Source: Acidobacteriota bacterium (lineage in GTDB: Bacteria; Acidobacteriota; Terriglobia; Acidiferrales; UBA7541). From it: a stretch of DNA of 8,037 bases. Every line of letters begins with the position of its first letter. Position 1 is the stretch's first letter. Made by a program: the position numbers and the translations under genes. Below are positions 1 to 5,750 of the stretch, one piece after another. Under the pieces are notes generated by a model. It had not been told where the DNA came from and searched no databases. It worked only from the letters and a program-made list of their open reading frames with translations. The DNA lies in the NCBI GenBank assembly GCA_003224135.1, contig QHYO01000105.1:1-8037 (forward strand), read 5' to 3'.

Positions 1-2
1 CC

Positions 3-440
3 ACTGTCCGCGCCCTTGGCACCGATGTGGACACGCCCATGCCTCTCGTCCAATGGGTCGGACGCATCGGCGAACCGCTTTATCAATGCCAACCGGCAAC
101 TGGCTATGCCGACAAAGCCGAAACTTGGGTAAACACCGGAGCGCTTCTCAACCGCCTGAATTTCTCGCTCGCCCTTGCAGGAAATAAAGTCCGCGGCTCG
201 CGCACGGACGCTGCTTCGCTTTACGGCATTGACTCGTCCACAGACTCCAGGCAGGTTCTCGATCGCGCGGTCCAACTGTTCCTCGGCGGTCATGCTGCTC
301 CGACCACCGTGGAAACCTTGCAAAAGCAACTGGACGACCCCCAAGTCGTCCAAGCCACGCTCGACGATCCCGTGAAACACATTGATCTGGCGATGGTTAC
401 GGGTTTGGTACTCGGTGCTCCGGAGTTCCAGAGGCGATGA
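3..440 (+). CDS. DUF1800 family protein, C-terminal part (5' end outside window)
   Basis: The reading frame is open from the window's left edge to TGA at 438-440, so the gene is cut at its 5' end. GTG at 27 and the in-frame ATG at 39 are internal codons, since the residues before them (TVRALGTD) already read as family sequence. The recognisable core is GEPLYQCQPATGYADKAE followed by WVNTGALLNRLNFSLALA, the characteristic C-terminal block of DUF1800 proteins, where a glycine/proline-rich 'QPPTGY' segment precedes a helix with W-x-N-x-G-x-L-L-x-R. The function of DUF1800 is not established. In many Acidobacteria, Planctomycetes and Proteobacteria it is encoded directly before a DUF1501 protein, exactly as here, and the two are thought to act together outside the cytoplasm. 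Family assignment is firm; any role is inference. Confidence 0.88.
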   Translation, partial: TVRALGTDVDTPMPLVQWVGRIGEPLYQCQPATGYADKAETWVNTGALLNRLNFSLALAGNKVRGSRTDAASLYGIDSSTDSRQVLDRAVQLFLGGHAAPTTVETLQKQLDDPQVVQATLDDPVKHIDLAMVTGLVLGAPEFQRR

Positions 441-466
441 CGCAAGAACCTCGAAATCTTCGCCTT

Positions 467-494
467 AAAAGAGGAACTATAGTTTCTTTTTTTT
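467..494 (+). terminator. AT-rich terminator-like hairpin between DUF1800 and DUF1501
   Basis: Bases 467-477 pair with 482-492 around a TATA loop: 11 pairs, two of them G-T. The 3' arm is itself a T-rich tract, with eight T at 487-494. If only 471-477 pairs with 482-488, six T follow the stem, which is intrinsic-terminator geometry. The stem has few G-C pairs, so it is probably a weak or partial terminator, lowering DUF1501 expression relative to DUF1800 rather than separating the genes. Confidence 0.4.
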
Positions 495-526
495 GAAGTA
501 AGTCTCCTGAAGAGAGGGAGTTACGC

Positions 527-1819
527 ATGAGTTTCGAGTGTTGCGAAGGCCGGCGGCCAGTAAAGTTTTCACGACGCTATTTCATGAAGCAGGGCAGCAT
601 CGCCATGGTCGGCCTTAGCACCATGCCCGCGTTTCTTCAGCGTGCCATCGCCGCAACTCCTGCCTCGGGAAAAAAGCAGCTGGTTGTTTTGTTTCAACGC
701 GGCGCCGCCGACGGTTTGAACATTGTCGTTCCATTCGGTGAACAGAATTATTACCGCATGCGTCCAACCATCGCGATTCCAGAGCCGCGTCGCGGCAGCG
801 CCGACTGTGCCGTCGATATCGATGGATTTTTCGGACTTCATCCAAGCCTTGCTTCGCTCGCACCACTGTTTCAAAAAAACGAACTCGCCATCGTTCACGC
901 TGCGGGTTCGCCCGATCCTACGCGGTCTCATTTCGATGCGCAGGATTTTATGGAGTCCGGCACTCCCGGCCGGAAAGCTACCGAAGATGGCTGGCTGAAT
1001 CGCGCGCTGGAAAATGTTCCAGAGGAAAATGCCTCGCCATTCCGAGCCGTCGCCATGGGCGCAAACCTTCCGCGCATGTTGCGCGGCGCAGCGCCAGCCA
1101 TCGCTCTCCCCGACGTGCGCCAATTTAAGGTGATGGCGCAAAATTCCAGCATGAATCACGTCGCCGAAGGTGGCTTTGAAGCGATGTACGCTCAAACGGT
1201 AGATCACGCGCTGCGTGGCACTGGCACGGAAACCTTTGAGGCCATCGACCTGCTGCGCAAAGCCGATCCCGGAAAATACAAGCCGGAAAACGGAGCCGAC
1301 TATGGCAAAAGCCGTCTCGGCCAGAGCCTGCAGCAAATTGGCCAGCTATTAAAAGCAGACATTGGCACGGAAGTGCTCTTTGTCGACTGTGGAGGCTGGG
1401 ACAATCACGTCAACGAAGGTGGCGCGCAAGGCCAGCTCTCCAATTTGCTGAGAGATTTGGGGCAGGGGATGTCCGCGTTTCGCCAGGACCTGGGCGACCG
1501 CATGCAGAACATTGTCTTCGTCACCATGAGCGAATTCGGCCGCACTGCAAAAGAAAACGGAAACCGCGGCACCGACCACGGTCACGCCAATTGCATGTTC
1601 GTGATGGGCGGCGATGTCAAAGGGGGAAAGGTCTACGGACGCTGGCCCGGTCTCAACGAAGGTCAACTCAATGAAGGCCGCGATCTCGCGCTCACCACGG
1701 ATTTTCGTTCCGTTCTCGGCGAAATTCTTGCCAAGCACACGGGTGTGCGCGATCTTACTCCGGTGTTTCCTGGCTTCGACAACGACCCGCGAAAATTCCC
1801 CAGCCTGATCCGCAGCTGA
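527..1819 (+). CDS. DUF1501 family protein with Tat signal peptide
   Basis: This is a 430-residue protein, a normal length for DUF1501. The start at 527 is supported by the purine-rich site AGAGGGAG (513-520), six bases upstream, and because it keeps the twin-arginine motif SRRYFMK (residues 15-21). A hydrophobic stretch and a likely cleavage near AIA-A (41-43) follow, so the folded protein should be exported by the Tat pathway. Family hallmarks are QRGAADGLNIVVP (57-69), LHPSLASLAPLF (104-115), SHFDAQDFME (134-143), the metal-site-like GGWDNH (289-294), SEFGRT (335-340) and GTDHGHAN (348-355). As I recall, Pfam places DUF1501 in the alkaline phosphatase/sulfatase clan, and the Asp/His-rich blocks fit a metal-dependent fold, but no substrate is established. 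It lies 86 bases after the DUF1800 gene, the usual pairing, and ends 32 bases from the convergent DUF1080 gene. Confidence 0.93.
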   Translation: MSFECCEGRRPVKFSRRYFMKQGSIAMVGLSTMPAFLQRAIAATPASGKKQLVVLFQRGAADGLNIVVPFGEQNYYRMRPTIAIPEPRRGSADCAVDIDGFFGLHPSLASLAPLFQKNELAIVHAAGSPDPTRSHFDAQDFMESGTPGRKATEDGWLNRALENVPEENASPFRAVAMGANLPRMLRGAAPAIALPDVRQFKVMAQNSSMNHVAEGGFEAMYAQTVDHALRGTGTETFEAIDLLRKADPGKYKPENGADYGKSRLGQSLQQIGQLLKADIGTEVLFVDCGGWDNHVNEGGAQGQLSNLLRDLGQGMSAFRQDLGDRMQNIVFVTMSEFGRTAKENGNRGTDHGHANCMFVMGGDVKGGKVYGRWPGLNEGQLNEGRDLALTTDFRSVLGEILAKHTGVRDLTPVFPGFDNDPRKFPSLIRS

Positions 1820-1851
1820 GCTCTTCTTTGCTGTTTTCGTCTAGGTGCGTA

Positions 1852-2616
1852 CTACAGATTGCGGACCCAAATATTGCGGTAATGAACCGGATGATTGTGG
1901 TCCTGCAGCGCCAGTGGCAATTTTTCGGGCGTAGACGTGTAGGCAGGCCGGACGTGGTGCCCGGTAGGTCCGGTGAGCTCGACATTGTCTTGTATCAGCA
2001 CACCGTTGTGCAGCACGGTGAGGTGCGCCGGACGGGTCAGCTTTCCGGCGGCGTCAAATCGCGGGCCGTGAAAAACGATGTCGTAGGTCTGCCACTGTCC
2101 CGGCGGACGCGAAGCGTTCATCAGCGGCGGATATTGGCCATAGACGGCGCCGGCCTGGCCGTCCGCGTAGGTTTTACTTTCGTACGAGTCGAGCACCTGA
2201 ATTTCGTAGAGTCCCATTAAAAAAACGCCGCTGTTGCCGCGATCTTGGTCTTCGCCCTTGGGCGGATTCGGTTCGGCAAACTCGACATGGAGCTGGCAAT
2301 CGCCGAAGGAATCTTTGGTGTGCAACTCGCCGGTTTTGGGGACAACTTCAAAATAGCCGTTCTCGACCTTCCATTTTGCGGGGCTTCCGTCTTTTTGAAC
2401 CCACTTGGAAAGGTCTTTGCCGTCGAAAAGGCTCACCGCATCGGAAGGAGCTTTTCCCGGTGCTTCCTGCGTGCTGGCCGTGCCCGGTGTAACTACCGGG
2501 GGCACCGGGCGATTGCGATCGTGGATTTCCCATTTGGGGTCGACCTGGGCGGTACAGACGGTCGCAGCGGCAAACAAGAGCAGCGTGATGTGTGGAAGAT
2601 ACTTGATCGTGAGCAT
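1852..2616 (-). CDS. Secreted DUF1080 / 3-keto-disaccharide hydrolase family protein
   Basis: The product has 254 residues. The start at 2616 is chosen because GGAGGA (2625-2630) sits eight bases upstream and the protein then begins with a clean signal peptide: LTIKY, a hydrophobic run LLLFAAATV, and probable signal peptidase I cleavage after CTA (21-23). It is not a lipoprotein, because A-T-V precedes Cys21. A Pro-rich linker follows (35-58). The single domain starts at SLFDGKDLSKW (62-72) and carries the hallmark RGNSGVFLMG (127-136), YEIQVLDSY (137-145), GAVYGQYPP (156-164), WQTYDIVFHGPRFD (175-188) and terminal YRNIWVR (246-252). The family (PF06439) has a concanavalin-like jelly-roll fold. 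Some members cleave 3-keto-glycosides, and many are of unknown specificity. It is separated from hppA by a strong terminator, so it is probably monocistronic. The exact sugar substrate cannot be read from sequence. Confidence 0.93.
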   Translation of the reverse strand: MLTIKYLPHITLLLFAAATVCTAQVDPKWEIHDRNRPVPPVVTPGTASTQEAPGKAPSDAVSLFDGKDLSKWVQKDGSPAKWKVENGYFEVVPKTGELHTKDSFGDCQLHVEFAEPNPPKGEDQDRGNSGVFLMGLYEIQVLDSYESKTYADGQAGAVYGQYPPLMNASRPPGQWQTYDIVFHGPRFDAAGKLTRPAHLTVLHNGVLIQDNVELTGPTGHHVRPAYTSTPEKLPLALQDHNHPVHYRNIWVRNL

Positions 2617-2624
2617 TGTATTCG

Positions 2625-2630
2625 TCCTCC
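2625..2630 (-). promoter_or_regulatory. Shine-Dalgarno site that fixes the DUF1080 start
   Basis: On the minus strand GGAGGA lies eight bases before ATG 2616. The longer in-frame start at 2673 would add 19 non-signal-like residues and would place the coding start inside the proposed -35 box, so the shorter form is preferred. Confidence 0.75.
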
Positions 2631-2645
2631 GATGTTGGACGGCGG

Positions 2646-2673
2646 ATTTTACTTCGATTGTAGGTAGAAACAA
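2646..2673 (-). promoter_or_regulatory. Probable sigma-70-type promoter for the DUF1080 gene
   Basis: On the minus strand TTGTTT (2673-2668) and TAAAAT (2651-2646) are separated by 16 bases. The -10 box matches consensus at five of six positions and the -35 box at three of six. Transcription would start near 2639, giving a leader of a little over 20 nt. The site lies just downstream of the hppA terminator, where an independent promoter is expected. Confidence 0.42.
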
Positions 2674-2682
2674 AGTGCGATG

Positions 2683-2717
2683 AAAAAATAAAAATGGCGG
2701 CCGTGCGCCGCCATTTT
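2683..2717 (-). terminator. Strong intrinsic terminator of hppA
   Basis: Bases 2691-2701 and 2707-2717 form a perfect 11-bp stem (AAAATGGCGGC / GCCGCCATTTT) around a five-base loop. On the minus strand it is followed by TATTTTTT (2690-2683). It begins 46 bases after the hppA stop. On the plus strand there is no T tract beyond the arm itself, so it works mainly in the hppA direction and isolates hppA from the DUF1080 gene. Confidence 0.92.
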
Positions 2718-2763
2718 CTCCTGGGATTGTGCCTAATGATCTCGCAATGGCGAACGACGTTGC

Positions 2764-5259
2764 TTAGTGAGCTCCGTCCGTGCGAATGCGCATTCCATAG
2801 AACGAACGGTAGACGAAGGTGAAGGACACCGCGAAGAAAACAGCAGCCAGCAGGTGCGTCAGACCGCTGCCCTGCGTGGCAGTCAGTTGCACGGCGAGTT
2901 CGACGGCGAGCAATCCGAAAAGCGTTGTGAACTTGATCACCGGATTAAGCGCAACCGAAGACGTGTCCTTGAACGGATCGCCAACCGTATCCCCTATCAC
3001 CGTCGCATCGTGTAGCGGCGTCCCTTTTTGTTTCAGCTCGACTTCAACGATTTTCTTGGCGTTGTCCCACGCGCCGCCGGCATTGGCCATGAAAATTGCC
3101 TGATACAAGCCAAAGATAGCAATGGAAATCAGGTAACCGATGAAGAAAAACGGTTCGAGAAACGCGAATGCAAGTGTCGCGAAAAACACGGCGATGAAAA
3201 TATTGATCATGCCCTTCTGTGCGTACTTGGTACAGATCTCGACGACTTTCTTGCTGTCGGCAACGGAAGCTTTCTCGACTCCCTCGAGTTTGATATTCGC
3301 TTTGATGAATTCCACTGCGCGGTACGCGCCCGTGGTCACGGCCTGCGTGGATGCCCCAGTAGACCAGTAGATCATCGCCCCGCCAGTGATTAGACCAAGC
3401 ATGAACGGCGCGTGGAGCAGCGAAAGTTTGTCGACGTTTGCGGTAAGCCCATGAGTGAGTGCCATGATGATGGAGAAAATCATCGTTGTTGCGCCGACAA
3501 CGGCGGTGCCGATGAGCACGGGTTTTGCGGTGGCTTTGAAAGTATTGCCCGCGCCGTCGTTAGCTTCGAGCATGTCTTTCGCCTTTTCAAAATTTACGTC
3601 GATGTTGAAATCTTTTTCCAGTTCCGCCTTGATGTTTGGAACGTGTTCGATCAAGGAAAGCTCGTAGACCGACTGCGCGTTGTCGGTGACTGGACCGTAG
3701 GAATCCACCGCGATGGTCACGGGGCCCATGCCAAGAAATCCGAACGCAACAAGGCCGAACGCAAATACCGGCGCGGCGATCATCAGGTTCGCCAAGCCCA
3801 CGCCAGAAGAGTTCTGGACACCGGTGATGAGATAACCGGCGGCCATCAAAGTCACCATTGCCAGGCCGAGGTAGTAGCCAGAGAAATTTCCGGCGACAAA
3901 GCCGGACAAAATTCCGAGCGAAGCGCCGCCTTCTTGCGCAGAAGTGACTACTTCTCTTACGTGGCGCGATTCCGTTGAAGTAAAAACCTTAACGAGTTCG
4001 GGAATGATCGCGCCTGCGAGAGTTCCGCAGGAAATAATTGTCGCGTGCTTCCACCATTGCGTGGTGTCGCCCCCGAGCGATGGAATAATCATCGACGATA
4101 CCAAGTATGTGAGAGCAATCGAAACGATGGATGTAATCCACACGAGGGAGGTGAGCGGAGCTTCGTAATTCATTTCGTCGGCGTTGCCGTATTTGGCTTT
4201 GGCGATGATGCCATTCAGGAAATATGCAGCAGCGCTGGCGATCAGCATCACGATGCGCATCACGAAGATCCAGACCAAGAGCTGCACCTGAATTGTCGGT
4301 TCTTTGACTGCGAGCAGAATAAAGGTGATCAGAGCGACGCCGGTGACGCCATAGGTTTCAAAGCCGTCGGCGCTGGGGCCAACGGAATCGCCGGCGTTGT
4401 CGCCAGTGCAGTCTGCGATGACGCCGGGATTGCGCGCGTCGTCCTCTTTAATCTTGAAGACAATTTTCATCAGGTCGGAACCGATGTCGGCAATCTTGGT
4501 AAAGATTCCGCCCGCGATGCGCAGTGCCGCTGCTCCGAGTGATTCGCCGATAGCAAACCCGATAAAGCACGGTCCGGCGTAGTCGCCGGGAATAAAGAGC
4601 AAAATAAACAGCATCATCAGCAACTCGACGCTGATGAGCATCATGCCGATGCTCATGCCGGCTTCGAGCGGAATGTGATAAATCGGATAGGGCTTGCCGC
4701 GCAATCCCGCGAACGCGGTGCGGGAATTCGCAAACGTGTTCACGCGGATGCCAAACCACGCAACGCCGTAGCTGCCCGCGATACCGACCAGGCTGAACAG
4801 AAGAATGATTGCGACGCGCAGGGCTTCAAATTTCAGCAGCACACCGAAGTAGAGAACGATGACCACGGCGATGAAAATTTCCAGAATCAGCAGGAATTTT
4901 CCCTGCGTGATCAAATACGTTTTGCAGGTCTCGTATATGAGCTCGGAAATTTCGCGCATCGAACGGTGCACCGGCAGATTCTTGAGCCGCGTGTAAATCG
5001 TCAAACCGAAGAGCAGTCCAAGAACGCAAATCAGAATTCCCCAAAGAAGAAGTTTGTGACCGTCGATCCCTCCGATGAAATGCACGGAAGAAAGATCGGG
5101 GAGCTTAAGATTAGCTTCACCGCCTGCTTCACTTTCGGGGCGCGCAAACGCGCCAGAAGCTAAAAACAAGACGGCAATTGCAGCCGCACCAAATTGTGCA
5201 GACCGATTCAAAATCTCAGAACTGCAGTGGGACCAGGCATTTTGTAGCCAGGTTCGCAT
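2764..5259 (-). CDS. hppA: Membrane-bound ion-translocating pyrophosphatase (mPPase)
   Basis: An 831-residue polytopic membrane protein that hydrolyses cytosolic pyrophosphate and pumps cations outward. The start at 5259 is set by GGGAGG nine bases upstream; the frame stays open 258 bases further, but that part is basic, low-complexity and not family-like. Residues 21-39 look like a signal peptide, then a periplasmic stretch, then the first transmembrane segment at about 69-89. Catalytic residues are visible: K255, D258, D262 and E272; D283, D287 and D291 in IADCTGDNAGD; D298 and E301 in ADGFETYG; D526 in GPVTDNA; N572 in AGNTFKA; D732, K735 and K736 in WDNAKK; D757, D761, K764 and D765 in GDTVGDPFKD. 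K575 in GNTFKA is the lysine marking K+-independent enzymes, so proton transport is likely. The protein is oddly divergent: the classical DX7KXE motif is not intact, and about 19 residues are inserted between D526 and N572. It resembles the distant H+-PPase subfamily described from Chlorobium limicola and Cellulomonas fimi. Na+ transport cannot be excluded from sequence alone. Confidence 0.95.
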   Translation of the reverse strand: MRTWLQNAWSHCSSEILNRSAQFGAAAIAVLFLASGAFARPESEAGGEANLKLPDLSSVHFIGGIDGHKLLLWGILICVLGLLFGLTIYTRLKNLPVHRSMREISELIYETCKTYLITQGKFLLILEIFIAVVIVLYFGVLLKFEALRVAIILLFSLVGIAGSYGVAWFGIRVNTFANSRTAFAGLRGKPYPIYHIPLEAGMSIGMMLISVELLMMLFILLFIPGDYAGPCFIGFAIGESLGAAALRIAGGIFTKIADIGSDLMKIVFKIKEDDARNPGVIADCTGDNAGDSVGPSADGFETYGVTGVALITFILLAVKEPTIQVQLLVWIFVMRIVMLIASAAAYFLNGIIAKAKYGNADEMNYEAPLTSLVWITSIVSIALTYLVSSMIIPSLGGDTTQWWKHATIISCGTLAGAIIPELVKVFTSTESRHVREVVTSAQEGGASLGILSGFVAGNFSGYYLGLAMVTLMAAGYLITGVQNSSGVGLANLMIAAPVFAFGLVAFGFLGMGPVTIAVDSYGPVTDNAQSVYELSLIEHVPNIKAELEKDFNIDVNFEKAKDMLEANDGAGNTFKATAKPVLIGTAVVGATTMIFSIIMALTHGLTANVDKLSLLHAPFMLGLITGGAMIYWSTGASTQAVTTGAYRAVEFIKANIKLEGVEKASVADSKKVVEICTKYAQKGMINIFIAVFFATLAFAFLEPFFFIGYLISIAIFGLYQAIFMANAGGAWDNAKKIVEVELKQKGTPLHDATVIGDTVGDPFKDTSSVALNPVIKFTTLFGLLAVELAVQLTATQGSGLTHLLAAVFFAVSFTFVYRSFYGMRIRTDGAH

Positions 5260-5268
5260 GGAACGCTT

Positions 5269-5274
5269 CCTCCC
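5269..5274 (-). promoter_or_regulatory. Shine-Dalgarno site that fixes the hppA start
   Basis: On the minus strand GGGAGG (extended as GGGAGGAAG) lies nine bases before ATG 5259. No comparable site precedes the longer in-frame starts at 5517 (GTG) or 5427 (ATG), which supports the 831-residue form. Confidence 0.8.
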
Positions 5275-5474
5275 AATTAAGTCGTAGATGAACTGCGCGC
5301 AGGCGCTGGAAAACCTGCGTTGCTGCACACGAATCACGAGCGAACTCAGCGTGCGTTCGCTTCTATTGCGGGGGCGCCTCCTCTGAGCGGCGGGATGACC
5401 GTATACGGCGGCAAGGGCACTCTCCATGCCGATGCCAAGCGCGCTTGAGGATGGCTCTTTGTCCTGAACGGAAC

Positions 5475-5523
5475 AAAAACCCTGTGCCACACTGCCGGGA
5501 ACCCCTTCCCGGCACACCCACAG
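5475..5523 (-). terminator. Attenuator-like hairpin in the hppA leader
   Basis: An inner perfect 9-bp stem, TGCCGGGAA / TTCCCGGCA (5493-5501 with 5506-5514), has a four-base loop. An outer 5-bp stem pairs 5482-5486 (CTGTG) with 5519-5523 (CACAG) across an internal loop. On the minus strand the outer stem is followed by GG and then five T (5479-5475). This resembles an intrinsic terminator about 40 to 85 nt into the hppA transcript and could attenuate it. The U tract is short and the internal loop weakens it, so it may simply be a stable leader structure. Confidence 0.4.
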
Positions 5524-5567
5524 TTTGCTCAGATAGAAGCAAAATCCAGGGCGTGGCGAAGGCCTGA

Positions 5568-5596
5568 TTTATAACATTCTGGCAGCATATTTTCAA
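5568..5596 (-). promoter_or_regulatory. Sigma-70-type promoter for hppA with extended -10
   Basis: On the minus strand TTGAAA (5596-5591) and TATAAA (5573-5568) are separated by exactly 17 bases. Both hexamers match consensus at five of six positions, and TGT directly before the -10 adds an extended -10 element. It is the best promoter-like sequence in the window. Transcription should start near 5561, pointing toward hppA and away from bioB. Confidence 0.7.
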
Positions 5597-5701
5597 ATGG
5601 GGCGTACCGAGGAAAGGGATTTCGTCGCATGGAGTCCTCGTGAAAACGCCATCGTCACTGTGGCGCGAACCTCTGGTAACATGCGGAGCGTTAGCTTCAG
5701 C

Positions 5702-5727
5702 TCAGGGTTTGTAAGTACAAACCCTGA
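5702..5727. promoter_or_regulatory. Perfect inverted repeat upstream of bioB, candidate operator
   Basis: TCAGGGTTTGTA and its exact reverse complement TACAAACCCTGA flank a two-base centre (AG). The repeat ends 23 bases before the bioB ATG and 8 bases before the ribosome site GGAGA (5736-5740). The short centre and long arms suit a dimeric repressor site, and the repeat would cover the region where the bioB core promoter is expected. As RNA it could only form a tight hairpin, with no U tract, so it is not a terminator. It does not match the BirA pattern (TTGTAAAC arms about 14 bases apart), nor the BioR or BioQ sites as I remember them. I found no convincing bioB promoter hexamers around it. 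Confidence 0.6.
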
Positions 5728-5750
5728 AACCCCACGGAGAATTCAGATTC

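Larger units (their letters stand above)
5260..5561 (-). promoter_or_regulatory. Long untranslated leader of hppA
   Basis: Between the proposed start of transcription (about 5561) and ATG 5259 lie roughly 300 bases with no recognisable gene. From 5' to 3' on the minus strand it contains the attenuator-like hairpin at 5523-5475, the self-complementary CAAGCGCGCTTG (5436-5447) and CCGTATACGG (5399-5408), a C5 run (5374-5370), and a small stem pairing 5298-5303 with 5314-5319. I compared it by eye with the cobalamin, TPP, glycine, fluoride and ydaO-type c-di-AMP riboswitch cores and recognised none. The length and structure suggest post-initiation control, but this is inference. Confidence 0.4.

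Noticed and set aside
1820..1851. Terminator between the convergent DUF1501 and DUF1080 genes
   Set aside because: Only a four- to five-pair CAGC/GCTG stem with a 13-base loop and four T is present, too weak to call.
2617..2673. Longer DUF1080 start at 2673
   Set aside because: It would put 19 polar residues before a good signal peptide and overlap the likely promoter; GGAGGA supports ATG 2616.
3412..3978. 188-codon open frame on the plus strand inside hppA
   Set aside because: It lies antisense to a firmly identified gene, shows no recognisable family, and reads as a shadow of hppA codon use.
5399..5447. Short self-complementary sites CCGTATACGG and CAAGCGCGCTTG as operators
   Set aside because: Both are short perfect palindromes in GC-rich leader sequence with no second copy or positional support; recorded only as leader content.
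5260..5517. In-frame N-terminal extension of hppA to 5517 (86 extra residues)
   Set aside because: The extension is arginine- and serine-rich and unlike mPPases, has no ribosome site at its start, and would place the signal-like segment inside the protein; GGGAGG supports ATG 5259.
5629..5643. Tiny ORF (ATG GAG TCC TCG TGA) after a purine-rich AGGAAAGGG in the bioB upstream region
   Set aside because: Four codons with nothing else to support a leader peptide; likely chance.
5702..5727. Reading the bioB palindrome as a classical BirA box
   Set aside because: BirA sites have TTGTAAAC-like arms separated by about 14 bases; here the arms are adjacent (two-base centre) and in a different sequence order.
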